8,085 bases of DNA, taken from Lentisphaeria bacterium. GTDB lineage: Bacteria; Verrucomicrobiota; Lentisphaeria; Victivallales; UBA1829. The stretch is from the NCBI GenBank assembly GCA_019408975.1, contig DXVA01000196.1:1-8085 (forward strand). Direction: 5' to 3'. Both the position numbers and the translations under genes were made by a program. Numbering within the stretch: position 1 is the first letter of the stretch; the number at the start of each line of letters is the position of its first letter. Under the pieces are notes generated by a model, which was not told where the DNA came from, searched no databases, and saw only the letters and a list, made by a program, of their open reading frames with translations. This document shows positions 1 to 6,378 of this stretch, piece by piece.

Positions 1-1650
1 GCCGATGCGAAATATCCGGAGATCCGCTACGCTTTCCAGCGTCTCGTATCCTCGCACAACAAGGAGCTTCCGGCGCAATACAGCAGAGCGAACGGCTGGG
101 TCAAATGCGATCCCGCCAACGCTGATTATTTCAGTGCGACCGCCTATTTCTTCGGGCGCAAACTCCATCAGGACCTGAAAGTGCCGATCGGGCTCATCAA
201 CGCTTCCTGGGGCGGAACGAGAATCGAGCCATGGATTTCCGATGAAGGCTACAAGGCTTCCGGAATCGAGAGCGATCTGAAAACCATTCAGGAGTTCAGG
301 ATGGACACCGCCGCCAAGAAGGCTTACGAAACGAAGGAAGCCAGGCGTTTCGCCGATGAAATGGCGGCATGGCACCCGCTTTTCGCCAAAGCTGGGGAAA
401 ACGCAAGAGCCGAAGCGCGGAACTGGTCCGCCGTCGGCTTTGACGACAGTGCCTGGGCTCCTGCAAAGATCCGGAATTCCTCCAGATATACGGTTCGCTG
501 GAACCGCATGAAATTCAAACTCACGCCCGCAATGCAGGGCAAAACCGTTCAGCTCAACATGAACAAACTCGGCGAAGCCGCCGATGTTTATCTCAACGGC
601 AAACACATCGCCGGATGGAATGCAAACGATCCCGAAAGCAAAAAGGTCATCCGTCTTGCGCTGAAGCCGGAGCAGTTCAATCAGGAAGGAGACAATGTCC
701 TTGCGATCCGTTCGGAACATTTTTACAGCAGGCAGAGCCGCATACATATGGGCAATACGATCAACGGAGGCAGTCTCACCTGCGGGCGCGCCAAAATCCG
801 GCTCAACCGCAACTGGAAGCAGATGGACGAATTCAGCTGCACGCACAAGGAGACCGCGAACAAGCCCGTTCCGCGTTTCATTACCGTTCCATACAAGAGC
901 CAGCAGTTCCAGTCGAATCTTTACAACGGCATGACCGCCGCCTGGACGAAACTGCCCGTACGCGGCGTGATCTGGTATCAGGGTTGTTCCAACGCCGGGC
1001 AGGCGCACTACTATCCGCTCCACAAGGCGCTGATTGCCGACTGGCGCACAAGATGGAACAATCCGCAGATGCCGTTCCTGATCGTTCAGCTTGCCGGGTA
1101 TGAGCCGGGACGCGCCAAAAATTGGCAGACTGCCGATGCAACCAGCGTTTCCGGTTATGCGCTGACACGCGACATTCAACAGCAGATGCTGAAGATCCCG
1201 AACGTCGGACTTGCCTGCACGATCGATATCGGCGAAGCCGCCAACATTCATCCGGCAAACAAACAGGATGTGGGCAAACGTCTTGCACTGGAGGCGGAAC
1301 GCATCGCTTACGGGAAAAATATTGTCAGCCGCGGACCGCTTTTTGTTTCCGCCGTGCCGGAAAACGGCGCCATGCGCGTAAAATTCCAATATGCGGACAA
1401 CGGACTCAAGACTTCCGACAACAAAGCGCCCGGTGCGTTCGCCATTGCCGGAGCCGACCGGAAATTTGTCTGGGCTGATGCCAGAATCGACGGCAAAGAC
1501 GTCGTTGTCAGTTCGCCGAAGGTCAAAGAGCCGAAATATGTCCGTTACGCTTATGCCGGCTATCGCGGCGACTGCAATTTACAGAATGCGGAAGGGCTTC
1601 CCGCCTACCCGTTCCGTTCTGACGCTTATAATTACGCGAATGTGAAATAA
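1..1650 (+). CDS. Sialate O-acetylesterase-family protein (SASA/SGNH type), 5'-truncated by window edge
   Basis: The reading frame is open from base 1 to a TAA at 1648-1650, giving 549 visible residues. The true start and the SGNH block I (GQSN-type, with the nucleophilic Ser) lie upstream of the window, so roughly 100 residues are probably missing. Numbering from the window edge, the family block GLINASWGGTRIEPWIS lies at 64-79, GVIWYQGCSNAG at 322-333, and the histidine block NIHPANKQDVGKRLAL from 415, with His417 the likely catalytic His. Residues ~140-240 (NWSAVGFDDSAW, then DVYLNGKHIAGW) look like the galactose-binding/jelly-roll insert often found inside these esterases. Family members remove O-acetyl groups from sialic acids or other glycans, usually in the periplasm or outside the cell; the substrate here cannot be read from sequence. 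Two motif positions differ from the commonest form: Cys instead of Glu in QGxSN, and Asn instead of Asp before IHP. I believe both variants occur in relatives. The gene is convergent with uvrA. The GTG at 181 is internal and is not a start. Confidence 0.9.
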   Translation, partial: ADAKYPEIRYAFQRLVSSHNKELPAQYSRANGWVKCDPANADYFSATAYFFGRKLHQDLKVPIGLINASWGGTRIEPWISDEGYKASGIESDLKTIQEFRMDTAAKKAYETKEARRFADEMAAWHPLFAKAGENARAEARNWSAVGFDDSAWAPAKIRNSSRYTVRWNRMKFKLTPAMQGKTVQLNMNKLGEAADVYLNGKHIAGWNANDPESKKVIRLALKPEQFNQEGDNVLAIRSEHFYSRQSRIHMGNTINGGSLTCGRAKIRLNRNWKQMDEFSCTHKETANKPVPRFITVPYKSQQFQSNLYNGMTAAWTKLPVRGVIWYQGCSNAGQAHYYPLHKALIADWRTRWNNPQMPFLIVQLAGYEPGRAKNWQTADATSVSGYALTRDIQQQMLKIPNVGLACTIDIGEAANIHPANKQDVGKRLALEAERIAYGKNIVSRGPLFVSAVPENGAMRVKFQYADNGLKTSDNKAPGAFAIAGADRKFVWADARIDGKDVVVSSPKVKEPKYVRYAYAGYRGDCNLQNAEGLPAYPFRSDAYNYANVK

Positions 1651-1718
1651 CCGGAGCGGAGTTTCCTGTTTGTGCGCCGGAGGATTTTGTGGGATTCCTG
1701 CCGGCAAGAAGATGTTTT

Positions 1719-1746
1719 CCGCCGTGCCGCTTCTGCGGTGCGGCGG
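1719..1746. other. Very stable 12-bp GC-rich hairpin
   Basis: The left arm at 1719-1730 (CCGCCGTGCCGC) pairs over all 12 positions with the right arm at 1735-1746 (GCGGTGCGGCGG), with two adjacent G·U wobbles when read as plus-strand RNA and a TTCT loop. It starts 69 bp after the esterase stop codon. Neither side has a run of T in the right orientation, so it is not a classical intrinsic terminator. It could protect the 3' end of the esterase mRNA from exonucleases or slow polymerase. Confidence 0.65.
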
Positions 1747-1765
1747 CCCATTCGAAAAATTGGGT

Positions 1766-1771
1766 TTGACA
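1766..1771 (+). promoter_or_regulatory. Possible -35 element (TTGACA) of an intergenic transcript
   Basis: This is a perfect sigma-70-type -35 hexamer in non-coding DNA, pointing toward the hairpin cluster and terminator. The hexamer 17 bp downstream (1789-1794, GCAAAA) is a poor -10 box, so the promoter is uncertain. If it is used, the RNA would start near 1800 and be about 130 nt long. Confidence 0.3.
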
Positions 1772-1775
1772 GTGT

Positions 1776-1888
1776 TATGTTCTGCATGGCAAAAAGGTGA
1801 TCATGCAGGACTTTCATCTCACTGCACTCCAACAGTGCAAGCTGGTTTCCGCAGGCGAAATCTTCCGATACCCCCGTATGTTCTGCAT
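1776..1888 (+). repeat. 12-bp direct repeat TATGTTCTGCAT (1776-1787 and 1877-1888)
   Basis: Two exact copies of a 12-bp segment lie 101 bp apart in the non-coding region. The first overlaps the 5' arm of stem A; the second is exactly the 12-nt loop of stem C. Both are complementary over 9 bp (one G·U) to 1803-1811. Confidence 0.7.
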
Positions 1889-1930
1889 CGGGGCAGTTCG
1901 TTCAGGCGGAGATTTTCTCTCCGCCTTTTT
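1779..1930 (+). ncRNA. Candidate structured small RNA / RNA switch ending in an intrinsic terminator
   Basis: Five stem-loops follow one another. A: 1779-1788 with 1802-1811 (10 bp, one G·U, 13-nt loop). B: TGCACT 1823-1828 with AGTGCA 1834-1839. B2: GGTTTC 1844-1849 with GAAATC 1857-1862 (one G·U). C: CCCCG 1872-1876 with CGGGG 1889-1893, 12-nt loop. T: the terminator hairpin 1905-1925 plus a T run. The loop of C repeats the 5' arm of A, so the 3' arm of A (1803-1811) can pair either locally or with 1880-1888, enclosing B and B2. I do not recognise it as SRP RNA, tmRNA, RNase P RNA or 6S RNA. The 5' end is unknown: it is near 1800 if the TTGACA at 1766 is used, otherwise the element is a tail of the esterase transcript. 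Function is unknown; the structure is read by eye. Confidence 0.42.
1905..1930 (+). terminator. Rho-independent terminator, plus strand
   Basis: A perfect 8-bp stem (GGCGGAGA 1905-1912 with TCTCCGCC 1918-1925) with a 5-nt TTTTC loop is followed at once by five T residues (1926-1930). The T run lies on the plus-strand 3' side only, so it ends rightward transcription from the esterase gene and/or the candidate small RNA before it runs into convergent uvrA. Confidence 0.88.
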
Positions 1931-1988
1931 AGACATTGAGCCCGGTTATCCGTCCGGTTCCCTGCGGAACGTTTCCCTGTCCGTCGGA

Positions 1989-4850
1989 TTACTTCAGCAT
2001 TTTCGCCAGATACTGGCCGGTGAAGGATTTCGCGTTTCTTGCGACTTCCTCCGGTGTGCCTTCCGCAATCACGCGTCCTCCTGCATCGCCGCCCTCGGGA
2101 CCCATGTCGATAATGTGGTCGGCAACCTTGATTACATCAAGATTGTGCTCGATTACCAGAACGGTGTTGCCCTTGTCGCGCAGACGGGTCAGAACTTCCA
2201 GAAGCTGCTTGATGTCCGCCATGTGGAGCCCCGTTGTAGGTTCATCGAGGATATAGAAAGTATGCCCGCGCGGGACGCGCGCCAGCTCGGTTGCGAGTTT
2301 GACGCGCTGCGCCTCGCCGCCGGACAGCGTCGTGGCGGGCTGTCCGAGGGTGATGTAGCCAAGTCCGACATCCTGCAAAGTTTTGAGTTTGCGGTAGACG
2401 GACGGCACCGCGCTGAAAAAGTCTACCGCCTCATCCACGGTCATGTCGAGGACTTCGGCAATATTCTTGCGTTTGTAGGCGACGGACAATGTTTCCTTGT
2501 TGAACCGTTTTCCCTGGCACGCCGAGCAGGTTACATAGACATCCGGCAGGAACTGCATCTCGATTTTCTTGATGCCGTCCCCCTGGCACTCCTCACAGCG
2601 TCCGCCTTTCACATTGAAACTGAAGCGTCCGGGGCCGAACCCGCGGATTTTGGATTCCGGCAGGGTGGAGAAGATCGTGCGGATCGTGGAGAACAGTTCG
2701 GTGTATGTCGCCGGATTTGAGCGCGGAGTGCGCCCGATCGGGCTCTGGTCGATGACGATCGCCTTGCCGATATGCTCCAAGCCTCGGATTTCCCTGTATT
2801 TGCCCGGTTCCTGTTCATCCGCAAGCTGGAAATGTTTTGCCAGGGCGGCGCGCAGGATTCCGTTGACCAGACTGCTTTTGCCGGAGCCGGAGACTCCCGT
2901 TACGCAGGTAAAGGTGCCGAGCGGGATCTTCACGTTGACGTTTTTCAGGTTGTTGTGACGGGCTCCGAGGATTTCGATGAATTCGCCGGTTCCTTTCAGG
3001 CGTTTTGCCGGAACTTCGATTTTCTCCTCGCCGGTCATGTACTGTGCCGTCAGGGAACGTTTTACTTTCATGACTTCCTGCGGAGTTCCCGCCGCGACTA
3101 GTTCGCCGCCGTGGACTCCGGCGCGGGGACCGAGGTCCAGCAGGTAATCCGCCGCAAACATGGTGTCCATGTCGTGTTCGACCACAATGACCGTGTTGCC
3201 GATGTCGCGGAGCTTGCGGAGGGTTGCGAGCAGACGGTCGTTGTCTCGCTGGTGCAGCCCGATGCTGGGCTCGTCGAGAATGTAAAGCACGCCGACGAGT
3301 CCGCAGCCGAGCTGAGTCGCCAGACGGATTCTCTGCGCCTCGCCGCCGGACAGCGTTCCGCTCTCGCGGGAGAGCGTAAGATAGGCGAGCCCGACGTCGG
3401 AAAGGAAACGGAGGCGGGAGGTGATCTCGCGGATGACCTCTTTCGCGATTGCGGTTTTTTCCTCGTTGAGTTTCAGTGTCGTAATAAATTCATAGGCTTT
3501 TTCCACGGACAACGCATTGTATTCTGCGATGGAGAGTCTGCCGACGGTGACGGCGAGGCTTTCCGGTTTGAGGCGTTTGCCGAGACAGTCCGGGCAGATG
3601 CGGTGCGTCATATATTCCTTGAGACGTTCGCGCACGGATTCGCTTTCCGAGTCGGATTGCCTGCGCTGCAGATTTGCCAGCACGCCCTCGAACGGAGTGA
3701 AGGATTTGTAAAGCTTTCCGCGAATCCGGAAACTGAAATCAATGCATTCCTCGCCGCTTCCGTAAAGGATTGTGTGACGGATGTTTTCCGGCAGGTCTTT
3801 GAACGGCGTTTCCAGCATATCGGGCATCTTGAAGTGTTCCGCCAGGCAGCGGAGCATGTGGTTGTAGTAAAGGATCAGCCTGCGGGGACCGCGCCGCCAG
3901 CCGGGAATTGCCCCTTTGCGGATCGAGAGCGTTTCGTCCGGAATCGCGAGCTTCGGGTCCATTACGAGAAGCGAGCCGATTCCGTTGCAGGTGGGACATG
4001 CCCCATAAGGGCTGTTGAAGGAAAAGTTGCGGGGTTCCAGCTTCCCGAGGCTGATATCGCAGTCGGTGCATGCGAGGTATTCGCTGATCCGTTCCTCTCT
4101 CCATTGTTTTGACGCGCCGGCGGCACTTTTGTCTTCGATCATGACGATCAGGTTGCCGCCGCCGAGACGGAGCGCCGTTTCCACGGAGTCATTCAGGCGC
4201 GACGGTTCGAGCCTGCCGCAGATGAGACGGTCGATCACGGCGTCGATGCTGTGGCGCTTTGTTTTTGCCAGCGGCTTCGGATCGCCGTCCAGAGTCACGA
4301 TTTCGCCGTCGATGCGTGCGCGGACGAAACCGTCATGCCTGATTTTTTCGATCACATCGCGGTGTTCGCCTTTTTTTCCGTTGATGTAGGGAGCGAGGAT
4401 CATCATCTGCGGGCCTTCCGGCAGACGCATCAGCCGTTCGCAGATCGCCTGTGCGGACTGTGCGGAGAGCACTTTGCCGCATTTCGGGCAGTGCGGGACT
4501 CCGGCATGGGCGTAAAGCAGGCGCAGATAGTCGTAAATTTCGGTTACGGTCGCTACGGTGGAACGCGGATTGGAACCCGCGGAACGCTGTTCGATGGCGA
4601 TTGCGGGGGAGAGCCCTTCGATGTGTTCGACCTTGGGCTTCTGCATCCGGTCGAGGAACTGGCGCGCATAAGCGGAAAGACTTTCGACATAGCGCCGCTG
4701 TCCCTCGGCATACAGCGTATCGAAAGCCAGAGAAGATTTTCCCGAGCCGCTGAGCCCGGTGATCACGGTGAGTGTATTCCGCGGAATCCGCACGTCGATC
4801 GATTTGAGATTGTGCTCTTCCGCGCCTTTTATGATGATATCGTCTTTCAT
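1989..4850 (-). CDS. uvrA: UvrA, excinuclease ABC subunit A
   Basis: UvrA is the damage-recognition ATPase of nucleotide excision repair; with UvrB it scans DNA and loads UvrB at lesions in the cytoplasm. From the chosen start the protein has 953 residues, close to the usual ~940-950. Domains in order: Walker A GLSGSGKS at 32-39; the UvrB-binding region with GLSPAIAIEQ and NPRSTVATVTEI, plus a lone CxxC at 121/124; first zinc module Cys261/264/285/288; ABC signature LSGGEAQR at 500; LDEPSIGLHQRDND Walker B/D-loop; second Walker A GVSGSGKS at 652-659; second zinc module Cys752/755/775/778; second signature LSGGEAQR at 842; LDEPTTGLH. All catalytic and zinc residues are present. I chose the ATG at 4850 because the protein then begins MKDDIIIKGAEEHNLK, the normal UvrA N-terminus, and a plausible promoter lies just upstream. 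The frame stays open for 80 more codons upstream, but that stretch is AT-rich and unlike UvrA. The ribosome-binding site is weak (AAGG, 11 nt before the ATG). The gene is monocistronic here, divergent from the DUF1015-kds operon. Confidence 0.97.
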   Translation of the reverse strand: MKDDIIIKGAEEHNLKSIDVRIPRNTLTVITGLSGSGKSSLAFDTLYAEGQRRYVESLSAYARQFLDRMQKPKVEHIEGLSPAIAIEQRSAGSNPRSTVATVTEIYDYLRLLYAHAGVPHCPKCGKVLSAQSAQAICERLMRLPEGPQMMILAPYINGKKGEHRDVIEKIRHDGFVRARIDGEIVTLDGDPKPLAKTKRHSIDAVIDRLICGRLEPSRLNDSVETALRLGGGNLIVMIEDKSAAGASKQWREERISEYLACTDCDISLGKLEPRNFSFNSPYGACPTCNGIGSLLVMDPKLAIPDETLSIRKGAIPGWRRGPRRLILYYNHMLRCLAEHFKMPDMLETPFKDLPENIRHTILYGSGEECIDFSFRIRGKLYKSFTPFEGVLANLQRRQSDSESESVRERLKEYMTHRICPDCLGKRLKPESLAVTVGRLSIAEYNALSVEKAYEFITTLKLNEEKTAIAKEVIREITSRLRFLSDVGLAYLTLSRESGTLSGGEAQRIRLATQLGCGLVGVLYILDEPSIGLHQRDNDRLLATLRKLRDIGNTVIVVEHDMDTMFAADYLLDLGPRAGVHGGELVAAGTPQEVMKVKRSLTAQYMTGEEKIEVPAKRLKGTGEFIEILGARHNNLKNVNVKIPLGTFTCVTGVSGSGKSSLVNGILRAALAKHFQLADEQEPGKYREIRGLEHIGKAIVIDQSPIGRTPRSNPATYTELFSTIRTIFSTLPESKIRGFGPGRFSFNVKGGRCEECQGDGIKKIEMQFLPDVYVTCSACQGKRFNKETLSVAYKRKNIAEVLDMTVDEAVDFFSAVPSVYRKLKTLQDVGLGYITLGQPATTLSGGEAQRVKLATELARVPRGHTFYILDEPTTGLHMADIKQLLEVLTRLRDKGNTVLVIEHNLDVIKVADHIIDMGPEGGDAGGRVIAEGTPEEVARNAKSFTGQYLAKMLK

Positions 4851-4867
4851 GATGTGAAAAGCCTTTT

Positions 4868-4880
4868 GGTTGAACCGGTT
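4868..4880. promoter_or_regulatory. Operator-like overlapping palindromes near uvrA transcription start
   Basis: GGTTGAACCGGTT contains two overlapping inverted repeats: GGTT-G-AACC (4868-4876) and AACCGGTT (4873-4880). It sits at the predicted uvrA start of transcription (about 4874 on the minus strand), immediately after the -10 box, where a repressor would block initiation. A LexA-type role is possible because uvrA is SOS-controlled in many bacteria, but the sequence matches neither the E. coli (CTGT-N8-ACAG) nor the Bacillus (GAAC-N4-GTTC) box. Confidence 0.35.
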
Positions 4881-4909
4881 AATGTACTGCATGAATGGGT
4901 AAAGTGCAA
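4881..4909 (-). promoter_or_regulatory. Predicted uvrA promoter
   Basis: On the minus strand, TTGCAC (4909-4904) and TACATT (4886-4881) are separated by exactly 17 bp. The -10 box matches TATAAT at 4 of 6 positions and the -35 begins with the important TTG. The leader to the uvrA ATG would be about 24 nt. Confidence 0.42.
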
Positions 4910-5055
4910 ATTGATTTTTCGTTTCCCTCCGTGCGTTGGAAAAAGAAAACGGCAAAAAGTTCAGAAAAAATACCTGACGGCGGCAGCAGAGTCCCGGCAG
5001 AAGCATTTCCGTCATGCGATTTCTAAAAGATTCTGCAATATCTTTTCTTGAGAAC

Positions 5056-5084
5056 TTGAAGAAATGCCATAGAAAGTGTATCTT
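5056..5084 (+). promoter_or_regulatory. Predicted promoter of the DUF1015-kdsB-kdsA-kdsC operon
   Basis: TTGAAG (5056-5061) and TATCTT (5079-5084) are separated by 17 bp and match the sigma-70 consensus at 4 of 6 and 4 of 6 positions. Transcription would start near 5091, leaving a ~40-nt leader that contains AGGAG at 5115-5119. A small inverted repeat TTCTT (5045-5049)/AAGAA (5059-5063) overlaps the -35 box. Confidence 0.5.
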
Positions 5085-5130
5085 TCCCATCTGATATTGT
5101 TTCAGTTAAAAATCAGGAGAAAATGCGATT

Positions 5131-6363
5131 ATGGCAAAATTTTTACCCTTTCATGCTCTGATGCCGCAGCCGGGAAAAGTAGCGGCTGTCGCGGCTGTTC
5201 CCTACGATGTCGTGAATACCGAAGAAGCCGCCGCGCTTGCGGAAGGCAACCCGCTGAGTTTCCTCAGAGTGTCCCGCCCCGAAATCGAACTTGCACCTGG
5301 AACCGATCTTTACTCCGACGAAGTCTATGCGAAGGCAGCCGCGAACTTCAAGCGCCTTTGCAGGGAAGCGCCGCTGGAAGAAGATCCCGAGGCGAACCTT
5401 TATGTCTATTCCCTGAAAATGGGAGAACATACGCAGGTCGGCATCGCAGGAGCCGCCTCCGCCGCTGATTATGACGCGGATATCATCAAGAAGCATGAAA
5501 AGACCCGCCGCGACAAGGAAGATGACCGGGCGCGCCACGTGATGGAGCTTCGCAACCATTCCGGACCCGTTTTCCTGACGTACCGTGATTCGGCGGAGAT
5601 TGACGCGGTCGTGAACGGCATCATGAAGGAGAAGCCGTATTTCAGTTTCACCGCACCGGACGGAATCGAGCATAAACTCTGGAAGGCGGGAAAAGAGCGA
5701 AGCCTGAAACTTTCCAGAATATTTGATACGGAAGTTCCGCTTTTCTACATTGCCGACGGACATCACCGCGCCGCTTCCGCCTCCCGCGCCGCCGCAACAT
5801 GCCGCGCCGCGAATCCGAAACATACCGGGAAGGAAGATTACAATTACTTCCTCGCAGTTACATTCCCTGCGTCCCAGCTTCGCATTCTGCCTTACAACCG
5901 CGTGGTCAAAGACCTGAACGGACTTACCCATGCGGAGTTAATCAACAAAGTCAGCGAGAAATTCATCATCAGCGCCACGACGAACCCGTCCCCGGAGGGA
6001 AGCGGCGAGTTCTGCATGTATTTCGACGGCAGGTGGAGTCTCCTGCGCCCGCGTTTCGACATTTCGTCCCTGGGCGTGATCGAGCAGCTTGACGTCAGCA
6101 TTCTCCAGGACAATATTCTTGCCCCGATTCTCGGCATCGACGATCCGCGCACAAGCAAACGCATCGACTTCATCGGCGGAATCCGCGGCACGAAAGAGCT
6201 TGAGAAACTGGTCAATGCCGGCAAGGGCGTTGTCGCATTTTCGATGTATCCCACGACACTGACCCAGTTGATGGCGATTGCCGATGCGAATGCGATCATG
6301 CCGCCGAAATCGACATGGTTCGAACCGAAACTGCGCGACGGCTTGGTGTCCCACAACTTTTAA
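5131..6363 (+). CDS. DUF1015 family protein (COG4198-like), function unknown
   Basis: The protein has 410 residues, the full length expected for DUF1015. Family hallmarks are the N-terminal FLPFHALMPQPGK followed by VPYDVVNTEEA and NPLSFLRVSRPEIEL, the KHEKTRRDKEDDRARH segment, and the central IADGHHRAAS motif at residues 207-216. DGHHR-type motifs also occur in ParB/sulfiredoxin-fold proteins, some of which are nucleotide-dependent kinases such as the archaeal serine kinase SerK; from memory, DUF1015 genes in Bacteroides sit beside serC-serA. A small-molecule kinase or nucleotide-binding role is therefore possible but unproven. There is no signal peptide or membrane segment, so it is cytoplasmic. 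The ATG at 5131 is preceded by AGGAG (11 nt spacing) and begins the conserved N-terminus; the nearby ATG at 5123 is out of frame. It is the first gene of the operon, 15 bp ahead of kdsB. Confidence 0.93.
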   Translation: MAKFLPFHALMPQPGKVAAVAAVPYDVVNTEEAAALAEGNPLSFLRVSRPEIELAPGTDLYSDEVYAKAAANFKRLCREAPLEEDPEANLYVYSLKMGEHTQVGIAGAASAADYDADIIKKHEKTRRDKEDDRARHVMELRNHSGPVFLTYRDSAEIDAVVNGIMKEKPYFSFTAPDGIEHKLWKAGKERSLKLSRIFDTEVPLFYIADGHHRAASASRAAATCRAANPKHTGKEDYNYFLAVTFPASQLRILPYNRVVKDLNGLTHAELINKVSEKFIISATTNPSPEGSGEFCMYFDGRWSLLRPRFDISSLGVIEQLDVSILQDNILAPILGIDDPRTSKRIDFIGGIRGTKELEKLVNAGKGVVAFSMYPTTLTQLMAIADANAIMPPKSTWFEPKLRDGLVSHNF

Positions 6364-6378
6364 CGGGAGTATTTTGCG

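Larger units (their letters stand above)
1651..1988. other. Non-coding, hairpin-rich intergenic region between convergent esterase gene and uvrA
   Basis: I see no credible gene here. An open frame from 1797 runs through the intrinsic terminator and far into the antisense strand of uvrA, so I treat it as spurious. The first half (1651-1765) looks like the 3' untranslated part of the esterase transcript. It has a moderate hairpin (GCCGG 1676-1680 with CCGGC 1701-1705, plus GGA/TCC inside) and the very strong hairpin at 1719-1746. The second half (1766-1930) holds a -35-like element, several stem-loops and an intrinsic terminator. The last part (1931-1988) has only a 5-bp stem (GTTCC 1957-1961 with GGAAC 1966-1970), and no U-tract terminator for uvrA was found on the minus strand. 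Confidence 0.75.
4851..5130. promoter_or_regulatory. Divergent promoter region between uvrA and the DUF1015-kds operon
   Basis: This 280-bp region is AT-richer than the flanking genes, with A-rich runs around 4940-4970. It contains a leftward promoter candidate (4881-4909), a palindrome near the uvrA start, and a rightward promoter candidate (5056-5084) followed by a Shine-Dalgarno sequence. An inverted repeat TGACGG (4975-4980)/CCGTCA (5009-5014) with a 28-nt spacer lies in the middle. No small gene is convincing. Confidence 0.7.

Noticed and set aside
1788..1806. Sigma-54-like promoter (TGGCA ... ATGCA)
   Set aside because: The GG and GC elements are about 17 bp apart, too far for the required -24/-12 spacing.
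1905..1925. The same hairpin as a terminator for uvrA on the minus strand
   Set aside because: On the minus strand the stem is followed by TGAACG, not by a T run; the T tract is on the plus-strand side only.
1779..1930. Known housekeeping RNA (SRP RNA, tmRNA, RNase P RNA, 6S RNA)
   Set aside because: The conserved SRP loop, tmRNA and RNase P core sequences are missing, and the layout of several short hairpins does not resemble the single long rod of 6S RNA.
1797..2720. 307-codon plus-strand open frame, possibly with an AAGG-type ribosome site before ATG 1803
   Set aside because: It runs through a perfect intrinsic terminator at 1905-1930 and then lies antisense to uvrA for most of its length; the protein looks like no family I know.
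3111..4112. 333-codon open frame antisense to uvrA (and a similar one at 4251-5051)
   Set aside because: Long antisense frames are common opposite well-conserved genes with strong third-position bias; uvrA is complete and intact, and these products show no recognisable motif.
4851..5090. 80-codon in-frame N-terminal extension of UvrA
   Set aside because: It lies in AT-rich promoter DNA, resembles no UvrA N-terminus, and the family start MKDDIIIKGAEEHNLK fits at 4850.
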